This document shows, piece by piece, positions 43,240 through 52,001 of a DNA stretch of 64,000 bases (position 1 is its first letter; every line of letters starts with the position of its first letter). The notes below the pieces were generated by a model. It did no database searches, was not told where the DNA came from, and saw nothing but the letters and a program-made list of their open reading frames with translations. The translations under genes were made by a program, and so were the position numbers. Where the stretch lies: contig NZ_BNCD01000029.1 in the NCBI RefSeq assembly GCF_014656295.1, positions 1 to 64,000 on the forward strand, given 5' to 3'. The stretch is from Streptomyces sulfonofaciens (GTDB lineage: Bacteria; Actinomycetota; Actinomycetes; Streptomycetales; Streptomycetaceae).

Positions 43240-43299
43240 CCGCTGCTCCTCGCCTTTCGTGCCCGGGCAAACGGTACGGATCCGCTGCGGCGCCCTCTT

Positions 43300-44976
43300 T
43301 CACAGGATCAGCAGTCCGGCCTCGATGGTGAGGCAGAGCGAGTCCAGCGCTTCGAATCCGCCCGTCCTGCCGGTGATACGGTCGGCGAATGCCGTGGCCC
43401 CCTCCTGCGCGGCGGCCCTCGCGTTCACCCGGGGCGGTGAGAAGGGGAACGACCAGAACGCCTGGTCGAGTCTTTCCGCCGTCACGCCCGCGGTTCCCAC
43501 CTGGGCCATGAACGCCTGGTGGCGGCTGCCGCCGGTGGCGATGCTGTGCAGGAACCCGACGTCGTCCTGGTCCCAGATCTTCTGGCTCCGGGAGAGCCCG
43601 GTGTACGAGACCAACGTCTCAAGGGTCACGTTGCGGAGCTGGGTGGGGACCCGGGTGTCCACCGGCTGCGCATCCCTGAAGTCGAATCTCGCGCCGTCGT
43701 GCGCTCCGGCCGTCCAGCCACTGGCGGGGTCGTACAGCTTGTGGACGATGTCGAGGCTGGACGGGAACGCGTGGGCGGAACTCAGTTGCAGGGCACTGGC
43801 GTTGACGGGGGCGGGCCAGTTGTAGTTCACGCCGGCGGAGAAGTAGACGTACGTCCCGGGAGAGGCGGCGGCCTTGAGCACGTCGGACTTGAGGTCCTTC
43901 TCGATGCTCCGCTCGTAGGTCTGGTTGTCGGATCCGGAAGCCGGCACCAGGTTGCCCTTGACGCCCTCACCGCCCGCCTTCTCGTTGACCAGGTGGAAGC
44001 GGACCCACCGGCTGGTCAGGTTCAGGGAGCGGATGTAGTCGTAGCCGGGCGGGTCCTCGCCGACCTGGGTGCCGACCAGGGAACCGTCGGTGAGGATCTC
44101 GGACCGCACGGCCCGCCCCTGGCCGTCCCTCGGCCTGGCGCGGTCGGGGGCGGCCGGGGCCGCCGTGTGGTTCAGGACGCGCTGGACGGATCCCCCGGCG
44201 GCGGCCCGTGCCGGTACGGCCTGTCTCCCGGCGGTTCCGGCCGTGCCTGCCGTGCCTGCCGTACCTGCGGTCCTGGCTGCGCCGGCTGTCCCGGTTGCCC
44301 CCGATACCCCTGCCGTGCCTGCCGGTCCGCGTGCGCCCGCGTGCAGCGGAGCCCGCATGACACGCGTTGCGTTGGCTTCGGCCTCGCGCTCGAACCGGTC
44401 CGAGGGGTCGGAGACCCTGACCCCCGAGCCGTTGTCGGTGCCGGCCACCGGGCCCGACCGCTGCTGGATGACGTGGGTGAGTTCGTGGGCCAGGGTGTGC
44501 CTGTCGGCTCCGCCGTCGCCGATGACGACATGGCTGCCGAAGGTGTAGGCGCGGGCACCCACCTCTGCCGCCGAGGCCCTCGCGGCGGCGTCGTCGTGGA
44601 CGCGGACATCGGAGAAGTCCGCACCGAGACGGGCCTCCATCTCGCCGCGAGTGGCGTCGTCGAGGCGCCGACCGCCGCTGCGCAGGACCTCGTGGACGGT
44701 GGAGCGCTGTACGGGGGCCTCGGCGGTGGCCCGGTGGCCGCGGCCGCCGGGCCGGTACTGCTCCCGCGCCCCGGGGTGTCCGGCCCTGCGGAGCATCCGG
44801 ACGACGACGGCGTTGCCCACCGAACTCTGAAGGGCAAGCAGCCCGGGGAGCGGCGTCCCGCTCCCGCCCGCGGATCTGCGGGCAGGCGCGCGACCGCTGC
44901 CGGGCTCCTGCTGCCTGGCTCTGTCCTGCTCGCGCAAGGGGGCCTCCTCCACACCGGGATGCAACTCCTCCTGCAC
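43300..44976 (-). CDS. DUF4157 (eCIS core domain) protein with C-terminal NS_2-like nuclease domain
   Basis: 558 residues from GTG 44976; GTG 44952, eight codons in, has GGAGGAG upstream and is an alternative. Residues about 90-175 are the DUF4157 domain: VHEVLRSGGRRLDDATRGEM, FSDVRVHDD, and the metallopeptidase-like HELTHVIQQ (His164, Glu165, His168), with Glu198 or Glu200 in DRFEREAEAN as possible third ligand. Residues 214-251 form a Gly/Ala/Thr linker with repeated TAG triplets. From about 310 the sequence matches DNA/RNA non-specific endonucleases of the NS_2 type: VRFHLVNEKAGGEGVKGNLV with His328 and Asn342, then SDNQTYERSIEKDLK. DUF4157 proteins are linked to extracellular contractile injection systems and polymorphic toxins. 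No injection-machine genes are in the window. Confidence 0.85.
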   Translation of the reverse strand: MQEELHPGVEEAPLREQDRARQQEPGSGRAPARRSAGGSGTPLPGLLALQSSVGNAVVVRMLRRAGHPGAREQYRPGGRGHRATAEAPVQRSTVHEVLRSGGRRLDDATRGEMEARLGADFSDVRVHDDAAARASAAEVGARAYTFGSHVVIGDGGADRHTLAHELTHVIQQRSGPVAGTDNGSGVRVSDPSDRFEREAEANATRVMRAPLHAGARGPAGTAGVSGATGTAGAARTAGTAGTAGTAGTAGRQAVPARAAAGGSVQRVLNHTAAPAAPDRARPRDGQGRAVRSEILTDGSLVGTQVGEDPPGYDYIRSLNLTSRWVRFHLVNEKAGGEGVKGNLVPASGSDNQTYERSIEKDLKSDVLKAAASPGTYVYFSAGVNYNWPAPVNASALQLSSAHAFPSSLDIVHKLYDPASGWTAGAHDGARFDFRDAQPVDTRVPTQLRNVTLETLVSYTGLSRSQKIWDQDDVGFLHSIATGGSRHQAFMAQVGTAGVTAERLDQAFWSFPFSPPRVNARAAAQEGATAFADRITGRTGGFEALDSLCLTIEAGLLIL

Positions 44977-45025
44977 CTGGATACGCGAAGGGCCCCCGCG
45001 GGGGACAGGTACGCGAGGGCAGTGT

Positions 45026-45047
45026 GCACTGCTCGAAAGGGCAGTGC
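45026..45047. terminator. Hairpin between the epimerase and DUF4157 genes
   Basis: A 7-bp perfect stem GCACTGC / GCAGTGC with an 8-nt loop lies 13 nt past the stop of the minus-strand gene at 45061. Confidence 0.5.
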
Positions 45048-45060
45048 GGGGCGCGGCGGC

Positions 45061-46143
45061 TCAGGGGCGCCGGCCCACGCCGGTCATCACCTCCTGCGCC
45101 CGTCCCCCGGGCAGGCGCGGGGCGAGGGGCGGGGTCGGCAGGCCGGTCCTCGCACGCAGCCCTGCCAGGAACTCGCCGAGGGCCTCGCGCGAGGAGTACC
45201 GCGGGCTCCAGCCCAGTTCCTCCCTCGCCCGGCGGGTGTCCATCAGGGGAAGACGCAGAACGGCCTCGAAGAGGTGGGGCGAGGCGGGCACGAGGTGCAG
45301 GCGCCAGAAGGCCGACAGGGCGAGCCGCACGGGCCCCGCGGCCAGCGGCACCCGGCGGGCCCGCAGGAGCTCGGACAGCAGGCGGGGGTCCACGACGGGC
45401 TCGGCCGCGAGGTTGAACGCCCCGCGCACCGGCCGTACCACGGCGAGCCGGTACGCCTCGGCGGCGTCGCGCGCGTGCAGTACCTGGAAACGCAGGCCGG
45501 GGATGTCGGGCACGGCCGGCACCGTGCCCGGGCGTACCAGCGTGTGAGGGACCAGCGGCCCCGCGAACAGCCGCCGCTGCTGGGGGGCCGAGCCGTGCTG
45601 GAAGATGAAGCCGGGACGCATGCGCACCACACGCAGGTCCGGGTGGTCGCGCTCCAGGCTGTCCAGCACGCGTTCCAGGTAGGCCTTCTCCCGGCAGTAG
45701 GCGGCGTCCGGCCAGCCGTGGGTGGGCCATCCCTCGTCCACCGCCCTGTCCTTCGGGCCCGGCGAGTAGGCACCGACCGAGGAGGCGTGCACCAGGGTCC
45801 CGACGCCCGCCCGTACGACCGCGTCGAACACGCGCGTGCTGCCGAGTACGTTGGTGCGCCATGTGATCACCGGCTCGTGCGTGGGCTGGAAGAGCCAGGC
45901 CAGATGGATCACCGCGTCCGCACCGCGGAAGTGGTCGACCAGTGCCTCTTCCGGCACCCGGGCGATGTCGACGCCCGCCCACCGGGTCTTCGGGGGCGAC
46001 CACCGGGGCACCCGACGGGCGAGGCCGAGGACCGAGTCCACCGCCGGGTCCTCGCCCAGCGCCTCGACGACTGCGGTGCCCACGTTGCCCGTGGCGCCGA
46101 CGACGACCACCCGCAGACCGCTGTTCCCACTACCGCTTGCCAT
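45061..46143 (-). CDS. NAD-dependent epimerase/dehydratase family protein (extended SDR)
   Basis: 360 residues. The Rossmann motif is VVVGATGNVGTAV. The active-site region shows HASSVGAYSPG, and the Tyr/Lys pair appears as AAYCREKAYLE (YxxxK). The C-terminal half contains RMRPGFIFQH and HARDAAEAYRLAV, as in actinobacterial sugar-nucleotide-epimerase-like oxidoreductases of unknown substrate. ATG 46143 has a GGAGG site. It stands alone between the DUF4157 gene and the DUF2795 gene. Confidence 0.9.
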   Translation of the reverse strand: MASGSGNSGLRVVVVGATGNVGTAVVEALGEDPAVDSVLGLARRVPRWSPPKTRWAGVDIARVPEEALVDHFRGADAVIHLAWLFQPTHEPVITWRTNVLGSTRVFDAVVRAGVGTLVHASSVGAYSPGPKDRAVDEGWPTHGWPDAAYCREKAYLERVLDSLERDHPDLRVVRMRPGFIFQHGSAPQQRRLFAGPLVPHTLVRPGTVPAVPDIPGLRFQVLHARDAAEAYRLAVVRPVRGAFNLAAEPVVDPRLLSELLRARRVPLAAGPVRLALSAFWRLHLVPASPHLFEAVLRLPLMDTRRAREELGWSPRYSSREALGEFLAGLRARTGLPTPPLAPRLPGGRAQEVMTGVGRRP

Positions 46144-46347
46144 GGACGACCTCCGCCTCGATCGATGTGTGGTGCCGGTCCCCGGGGCCCGGGGTACGCG
46201 CTGCCGCCGCGTCCGCGCGGGCCCACGACCGCGGGGCCCGCACGGTGCCGAGCGGCCCGCACGGCGCGCGCCCGCGGACCGGCCTGCCCGGCGCCCGTCC
46301 GCGGACGGGTGCCGGGCAGGGCGTTGCCGGGCGCAGGGCCCGCCTCG

Positions 46348-46542
46348 TCACTGGTCGCGGAAGATGGCCTTGCTCACCTCTGCCGGACCGTCGAACTGCT
46401 CCTGCTTGTGCTGTTCGAGCTCCTGCGTGAGTTCCCTGGCCGCACCGTTCTCCCGGGCGCAGTCGGCAAGCTGCTCACCGTTCGCGGGGTAGCCGGCACC
46501 GGACAGTGCCTGCTGAAGGTCGACGGGGCTGAATGACGCCAT
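46348..46542 (-). CDS. DUF2795 domain-containing protein
   Basis: A 64-residue small protein. It shows the DUF2795 pattern: VDLQQALSGAGYPANGEQLA, then ARENGAARELTQELE and the closing FDGPAEVSKAI. ATG 46542 follows GGGAGGA. The fold is probably a small helical bundle; function is unknown. It is separated by about 200 bp from the epimerase downstream and 270 bp from the CBS gene upstream. Confidence 0.9.
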   Translation of the reverse strand: MASFSPVDLQQALSGAGYPANGEQLADCARENGAARELTQELEQHKQEQFDGPAEVSKAIFRDQ

Positions 46543-46768
46543 GGTGTCCTCCCTCGGGTCGGCCGGCTTCTTCGCGTCGGCCGGGTATCCACCCCGGACG
46601 GGGCCATGCGATGTGGCCAGCGGATTCTCCGTCCGGGGGCGACGAGGAGGCGATCCGGCGCGTGCCTGCGCCGCACACCCCGAGGTGGCACGGCCTGGCG
46701 GTGGCCGACCGCCCCGCGGTGGCCGACCGCCCGGCAGGGGCGCGGTGGCCGGAGGGCCCGTGGAGCCG

Positions 46769-46804
46769 GCGGGGGCGGGCCGGCTGCCACCGGCCCGCCC
46801 CCGC
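46769..46804. terminator. Hairpin after the CBS-domain gene
   Basis: A 15-bp perfect stem (46769-46783 pairs with 46790-46804) with the loop CTGCCA lies 5 nt past the stop of the minus-strand CBS gene. Confidence 0.75.
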
Positions 46805-46809
46805 GGTCG

Positions 46810-47229
46810 TCAGGTGTTCGGTTCCGCGGCGCTGATCTCCCCCAGCGCGGAACCGGGGTCCCGCTCCACGGCGAGGTCGCCGAGCGCCACGATCCCCACC
46901 GGGCGCCCCTCGTCCAGCACCGGGAGCCGGCGCACCGCGTGCCGGCGCATGAGCCCCACGGCTCGGCCCTGCGGGTCGTCCGGCGACACCGTGGTCAGGC
47001 GCTCGCTGCACACGGCCCGCACGGGGGTGTGGCCCGGGTCCTCACCGTCGGCCACGGAACGCACGACGATGTCACGGTCGGTCACCATGCCCCGCAGCGT
47101 CTCGCCCTCCATGACCAGGACGGCGCCGATGCCCTTGTCCCGCATCCTCGACGCCACCTCGCGCACGCTGGTCTGCATCCCGACGGCCTCCGCCGGGCTT
47201 GTCATGGCATCTCGTACGTACCGGGTCAT
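46810..47229 (-). CDS. CBS domain pair protein
   Basis: 139 residues consisting of two CBS motifs: VRDAMTSPAEAV to GMVTDRDIVVRSVA and VRAVCSERLTTVSPDD to IVALGDLAVERD. Paired CBS units form a Bateman module that binds adenine nucleotides or S-adenosyl ligands. With no catalytic domain, it is probably a stand-alone energy or redox sensor or a partner of another protein. ATG 47229 follows GGAGAGCAGG. Confidence 0.92.
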   Translation of the reverse strand: MTRYVRDAMTSPAEAVGMQTSVREVASRMRDKGIGAVLVMEGETLRGMVTDRDIVVRSVADGEDPGHTPVRAVCSERLTTVSPDDPQGRAVGLMRRHAVRRLPVLDEGRPVGIVALGDLAVERDPGSALGEISAAEPNT

Positions 47230-47318
47230 CCTGCTCTCCGTTCCCGCGGATCCGCAGCACTGCGGGCTTGCCTCGCCCTCCCGGAGTGCCCTTCGGTCCC
47301 CGGCCCATGCCTTCGCCG

Positions 47319-48794
47319 CTACGGGCCGGCGACCTCGGCGCCGGTCAACGCGGCGGTGCCGCGGGGCACCGCGGAGGCCGGGGGCGGCAGCGCCGGGTGG
47401 TGGTCCGCGCGGGGCGCCGGGTCGGCGTCCTGCCGTCCCCGGCCGACGGCCGTGCAGGGGCCGGGGACCGGCGGGGGCACCGGCGCCTCGGACGCCCCGG
47501 GCGACGTCCGACGGCGGTGCAGCAGTGCCCCGGCACCGATCGTGCCGACGATGAGGAAGCCCCCGGCGACCAGCGCCCCGCGGACGCCCGCCCACTCCAT
47601 GAGCAGCCCGAGCAGCGGCGGCCCCGCCAGGCCCCAGGCGGTGCTCGCACTGCGCCAGACCCCGAGGACACGGCCGCGCATGTGCGCCGGCGGATCGGTC
47701 TGGAGCACGGTCGTACCGGCCGTGTCGGAGACCGACTCGACCACGGCCATGGGGGCGACCAGCAGGGTCAGCAGGACGAGGTTGGGCGAGAGCCCGGCCG
47801 CGACCTGGAGCAGTGCCCCGGCCGCGGCGAGCACGGCGACCAGGCGTACCGACGGCCGCTGCATGCGCCCCGCGAGGACGGCGCCGGCGATGCCGCCCAC
47901 GGCCAGTACGGTCGACACCGTGCCGAACCCCTGGGCTCCCCCGGCCAGGGGGCCGGTCACCAGGACCGCGAGGGTCAGGCCGTAGTTGCGTCCGAAGACG
48001 GAACTCACCGCCGTGACGAGCGCGAGTGCGACCAGCCGGGGCCTGCGGAGGAAGAAGGCCAGCCCGTCGCGCGAGCGGGCGCTGGGTGCACGGCGCCGAC
48101 CCCGGGGAGCCCGCTGCGCCGCGGAGGGGTCGGGGCGCGGACGTGGGGCGGTGACCTGGGGCCGCAGGAAGGGGATGACGGCCGCGACGAAGAGGAAGGA
48201 CAGTCCGTTGGCCAGATAGGCGGCGGCGGTGCCGAAGACCCCCACGGCCACTCCGGCCAGCGCGACGCCGATCAGCCGCCCCGCGCTGTGCACGACGGAT
48301 CCCAGGGCGATGGCGGACGGCACGTCCTTGGCCGGCACCAGATCGTTGCCCAGCAGCGCACAGGCGGGGCCGTCGACGGTGGCGATGAGACCGGTGACCG
48401 CGGCGAGGACCATGAGCGAGGGCAGTGTGAGCAGGTGGAGTGCCACCAGCACGGCCGTGGCGAAGGCGACGAGGCCGAGGCCGGCCTGGCTGACGGCCGC
48501 GGTGAGCTTGCGCGGCCAGGCGTCGACCGCCGCCCCTCCCGTCAGACCCAGCAGCAGACCGGGCGCGGCCTGGACGGAGAGGGAGAGCCCGGTCGCGGCG
48601 GCGGAGCCGGTGATCTGGAGGACCAGGAGGTTCTGCACCGTGAGCTGCATCCACGTCCCCGCGTTGGAGACGAGGTTCGCCGTGGACCACCACCGCATGC
48701 CGGGGTGGCGCAGGCACCGCCAGGGAGCACGGTCGGCGTGCCGGCCCGGGGCGGAGCGGAACTTGGCAGGAGGGGGCAAGGGAGATGACCTCAT
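47319..48794 (-). CDS. MFS transporter (EntS/MFS_3 type)
   Basis: 491 residues. The start MRSSPL at 48794 lacks a good ribosome site; a Met at about residue 33 (MRWWSTANLVSNAG) begins the family-like region and is an alternative start. Twelve hydrophobic helices are visible. WMQLTVQNLLVLQIT and GGAAVDAWPRKLTAAVS (motif A region), then PPAHMRGRVLGVWRSA, are typical of the MFS_3/enterobactin-exporter class. The 60-residue tail is Pro/Arg-rich. Substrate cannot be told; such proteins export siderophores or drugs. Confidence 0.88.
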   Translation of the reverse strand: MRSSPLPPPAKFRSAPGRHADRAPWRCLRHPGMRWWSTANLVSNAGTWMQLTVQNLLVLQITGSAAATGLSLSVQAAPGLLLGLTGGAAVDAWPRKLTAAVSQAGLGLVAFATAVLVALHLLTLPSLMVLAAVTGLIATVDGPACALLGNDLVPAKDVPSAIALGSVVHSAGRLIGVALAGVAVGVFGTAAAYLANGLSFLFVAAVIPFLRPQVTAPRPRPDPSAAQRAPRGRRRAPSARSRDGLAFFLRRPRLVALALVTAVSSVFGRNYGLTLAVLVTGPLAGGAQGFGTVSTVLAVGGIAGAVLAGRMQRPSVRLVAVLAAAGALLQVAAGLSPNLVLLTLLVAPMAVVESVSDTAGTTVLQTDPPAHMRGRVLGVWRSASTAWGLAGPPLLGLLMEWAGVRGALVAGGFLIVGTIGAGALLHRRRTSPGASEAPVPPPVPGPCTAVGRGRQDADPAPRADHHPALPPPASAVPRGTAALTGAEVAGP

Positions 48795-49228
48795 GGCGTG
48801 GGCGCGCCGCCGGGGCGAGGGGCACGGGCAGGGGACTCCGGTCGTCTGCGGGGCGGCGGCACGGTGGCGTCGGCGGCGCACTCCACCCTGGCAGACCCGC
48901 TGCCCGTACGACGTCCCCGGTACCCGTCCCGCGCCGTGCACCGGCGCCAAGGCCCACCTGCCCCAGGGAGGTTGGGCCGCCTGTGGTCTTCCCCACAGCG
49001 GGGGCTCACCGGATGCCACCGGTGACCCGTCGTGCCCGAGGAGGCGCCCTGTGCGACACCGCCGACGCCCGTCGTCCCGACAACGCCGCGCGGGGCGGAC
49101 CGCAGGCCCACGCAGCGGGCCCACCCACGCAAACACGGGCCCGGCCCGCACACGCTGACACGGGCGGGGACCGCCGCGGGACTCCGGCCGCGGGCCCGGC
49201 GAAGGCGGTGCGGCGCTGCCCCGTCGTC
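48795..49228. other. Noncoding interval between the glycan operon end and the MFS gene
   Basis: 434 bp between two minus-strand genes. Two small hairpins are present (CTGTGG/CCACAG near 48981-48998 and TCACCGG/CCGGTGA at 49006-49025). One may end the glycan operon, and the interval should contain the MFS promoter. No credible gene was found. Confidence 0.4.
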
Positions 49229-50152
49229 TCAGGACGGGTACGCCGCCGCCCGCCCGCCTTCCCGGTGCATCAGGCGGGCGCGGCGCCCGGCGGCCGCCCG
49301 CCCGGCCGGGGACAGGCACCAGGACCACCATGTCTCCAGCGCTGCCGGGGTCGCCTCCTCGGCGCCCAGCACGGCGGGCCAGCGCAGGGCGCGAGCCTGG
49401 GCCGAGACCTTGGCGCCGCCCTGGACGGGGTCCACGGCCAGCGCGGGCGTGCCGGCCCGCAGGGCCAGCACCATGCCGTGCAGCCGGGTGGTGAGGACGA
49501 CGTCCATCCGTCTGGCCAGGGCCATGTACTGCTCCGGTGTCGCGCAGTGCCGCCAGTCCAGGGCCAGCCGGGTGTCGAGTTCGACGCGCGAGCAGTCCGT
49601 GCGGCCGATCCACTCGGTCAGGGTCCGGTCGAGTTCGGCGTGCCGCCGCCGCGCCCCGTACTCGCCCTGCCCCTCGGTCAGGACCACGGCGACCACCGGA
49701 GGCTCGCAGCCGAGCGGTGCGGTGGCGGACAGATCGCGAAGCGGCGGCGACGCCGTTCCGTCCCGGGCCACCACCCGGTGGAAGCCCGTGACGGCGGGGT
49801 CGCCCGGATCGACCACGGTGACGCCCCACGCGTACCGGCGGCATGACGCGAAACGGTCGTGCAGCCGGACGAGCTGATCGCCGTGGACGGGCCCGCACAC
49901 GAAGAGCAGCCGGTCGTAGGCCGAGGGGTCCGCCTCCTCCAGTGACCTGCCCCCCGGCCTGAAGCCCGGGCTCCACGCCGTGTCGTGCCCGATGCCCGAC
50001 CGCTCCAGCGTCGCCGAGACCTGTCGCTGCGCCAGCACGTCCCCGGCCGTCGCCTCGCCGTCCAGGAAGCTGAACCAGCCCGTCAGCAGCAGCCGCGACC
50101 CCTCGCAGGACGGCCGTAGCTCGTCGAGCAGTCGGAGGGCGGGGTCCCGCAT
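49229..50152 (-). CDS. Polysaccharide pyruvyl transferase family protein
   Basis: 307 residues. The C-terminal half has VVLTTRLHGMVLALRAGTPA, the ligand-binding signature of the polysaccharide pyruvyl transferase (CsaB/WcaK) fold, with VAVVLTEGQGEYGAR at the domain boundary. The N-terminus GWFSFLDGEATAGDVLA is the equivalent of the usual GYYGxxNxGD motif but diverged. It would add pyruvyl ketals from phosphoenolpyruvate to a glycan. ATG 50152 follows AAGGAG. It is the last gene of the heptose-glycan operon, 56 nt after the preceding gene. Confidence 0.85.
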   Translation of the reverse strand: MRDPALRLLDELRPSCEGSRLLLTGWFSFLDGEATAGDVLAQRQVSATLERSGIGHDTAWSPGFRPGGRSLEEADPSAYDRLLFVCGPVHGDQLVRLHDRFASCRRYAWGVTVVDPGDPAVTGFHRVVARDGTASPPLRDLSATAPLGCEPPVVAVVLTEGQGEYGARRRHAELDRTLTEWIGRTDCSRVELDTRLALDWRHCATPEQYMALARRMDVVLTTRLHGMVLALRAGTPALAVDPVQGGAKVSAQARALRWPAVLGAEEATPAALETWWSWCLSPAGRAAAGRRARLMHREGGRAAAYPS

Positions 50153-50208
50153 GGTCGCTCCTTCCCGTCCCCGTGCACACCCTGCGAAGACGCCGGCCCA
50201 CGCGGGCG

Positions 50209-51114
50209 TCAGCCGACGTACCGCCGTGCCGGAGAACCTCGTCGGGCCCGCTCCAGCGCCGCCAGCCGGGCCTCCAGTTCCGGCGGAACCGGGGCCCGCT
50301 GCCGCAGGACCCAGGGCAGGCCCGCGGCAGCGCCCAGCACCGCGCGCGCCGAGGCCCCGTCGCGCGGCACCGTGCACAGCAGGTGCGCGGTGCGGCGCAG
50401 CGCGGGCACCAGGGGCCGGCGCAGCCAGGTGAACCACAGGGTGTTGCGCAGGCCGAGCACGCGCCGTGCCGTGCTGTCACGGCTGCGCGACGCGGCGTGG
50501 TGGATCGTGAGGCCGGGCGCGTAGCTCAGCCACCAGCCGTCCCGCAGCAGGTCGGTGGCCAGCAGTTCCTCCTCGCCGCCCAGCCACAGCCCCGGGTGGA
50601 ACCCGCCGGCCCGCCGGAAGGCGTCGGTGCGCATCACGGTCGCGGCGGCGAGGAAGGAGCCGAGCGCGGGCCCCGGCAGCCACGCGGGCCCCGCGAGCGG
50701 GGAGTCGCGCAGCTCCGCCACGACGGGGTCCTCCGCGCCGGAGGGCTCGACGACGATGCGGGCCGTGACGGCGGCGAGGCCCGGCCGCGCGTCGAGCAGA
50801 TCCGCGGCCCGCCGCAGCGAACCGGGCTCCCACCAGGTGTCGTCGTCGCAGAAGGCGACGTACGGTGTGCGGACCCGGCGCACCGCGAGATTGCGGCCGA
50901 CCGCTCCCAGGTTGCGGCCCGGGCACAGCAGCTCCACCTCGGGGAACCGGGCCGCGACGGCCTGTGCCGTGCCGTCCCGTGACCCGTTGTCGGTGACGAT
51001 GACCCGCGGGCGCTCCGGTAGCCGGCGCAGCAGCCGCAGGGTGCGCAGGAGCTCGGGTTTGCGCTCGTGGGTGATGACGACCACGGTGACGCGGTCGTCC
51101 CGGCGGCCGGTCAT
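50209..51114 (-). CDS. Glycosyltransferase family 2
   Basis: 301 residues with the GT-A fold: VVVITHERKPELLRTL, VTDNGSRDGT, and the metal-binding DxD in VAFCDDDTWW. The acceptor loop region follows, with GGEEELLATDLLRDGW. No membrane helix is evident. It is a close paralogue of the next gene in the operon (both carry the CPGRN/SPGRN to GRNLAVR segment), so tandem duplication is likely. ATG 51114 overlaps the preceding stop by 4 bp. Confidence 0.9.
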   Translation of the reverse strand: MTGRRDDRVTVVVITHERKPELLRTLRLLRRLPERPRVIVTDNGSRDGTAQAVAARFPEVELLCPGRNLGAVGRNLAVRRVRTPYVAFCDDDTWWEPGSLRRAADLLDARPGLAAVTARIVVEPSGAEDPVVAELRDSPLAGPAWLPGPALGSFLAAATVMRTDAFRRAGGFHPGLWLGGEEELLATDLLRDGWWLSYAPGLTIHHAASRSRDSTARRVLGLRNTLWFTWLRRPLVPALRRTAHLLCTVPRDGASARAVLGAAAGLPWVLRQRAPVPPELEARLAALERARRGSPARRYVG

Positions 51115-52001
51115 CGCGGGCTCCGCTGCGCGTGCTCCACCAGCCGCACCGCGTGTTCGGTGCCGGGCGGCAGGAGCCTGCGCCCGGCGAGTGCGCCGGG
51201 GAGTCTGGGCAGGGTGCCGGCCAGGGCGCGGGCGGCCGCCGGTTCGCCGCGTGCCGCCGACCTCGCCAGCTCCGCGGTACGGCACAGGGCGAGATCGAGG
51301 GGGCGCCGCAGCCAGGCGGTGAGCAGCGCGTTGCGCAGCAGCAGGGGCGAGCGGCCGCGGCGGGGCCCGGGGGCGGGCCGGTGGTGCGCGGTGACGGCCG
51401 GTACGTACGTCACGCCCCAGTCCGCCGCGCGGAGGTCGTAGGCGAGGAGGGTCTCCTCCGCGCCGAAGAAGAGCACGGGGTGGTAGCCGCCCACCCCGAG
51501 GAAAGCGCGGCGACGGGTCACCGCGGCGCACCCGAGGAAGCCGAGCACGGGCCGTCCGGGCAGGTCGGGCTCGGGCGGCAGCGGGGACGCGGCGAGCAGC
51601 GCGTTCAGCGGATCCTCGACGGCGTCGGGGCCGACGAGGACACGGGCCGCGAGCAGCCCGAGCCGGGGGTGGGCGTCCAGCAGGTCGGCGGCCGCGGAGA
51701 GCGCCCCAGGCGCCCACCACGAGTCGTCGTCGCTGAAGGCGACGTAGGGGGTGGTGGCCGCCCGTACCGCCAGGTTCCGGCCCAGGGCGCCCGTGTTGCG
51801 TCCCGGGCTCAGCAGCCGCGCCCGGGCGGGGTGGGCGCGCACCGCGGAGGCGGTGCCGTCGGTGGAGCCGTTGTCCACGACCACGACGCCCGGCCTGTCG
51901 GGGAGTTCCGCCAGCCGGTCCAGGGTGCGCAGCAGGCTGTCACGGCGGTCGCGGGTGATCACGGCGACCGTGACGCGCTCGTCCGCGGGGTTACCTGACA
52001 T
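51111..52001 (-). CDS. Glycosyltransferase family 2
   Basis: 296 residues. GT-A motifs VAVITRDRRDSLLRTL, VVDNGSTDGTASAV and FSDDDSWWAPGAL are clear, and FFGAEETLLAYDLRAADWG gives the ED-type catalytic region. It is about half identical by eye to the product of the adjacent gene at 50209, and the two probably add successive or alternative sugars of the same glycan. It overlaps the upstream GT9 gene by 11 bp and the downstream gene by 4 bp. Confidence 0.9.
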   Translation of the reverse strand: MSGNPADERVTVAVITRDRRDSLLRTLDRLAELPDRPGVVVVDNGSTDGTASAVRAHPARARLLSPGRNTGALGRNLAVRAATTPYVAFSDDDSWWAPGALSAAADLLDAHPRLGLLAARVLVGPDAVEDPLNALLAASPLPPEPDLPGRPVLGFLGCAAVTRRRAFLGVGGYHPVLFFGAEETLLAYDLRAADWGVTYVPAVTAHHRPAPGPRRGRSPLLLRNALLTAWLRRPLDLALCRTAELARSAARGEPAAARALAGTLPRLPGALAGRRLLPPGTEHAVRLVEHAQRSPR

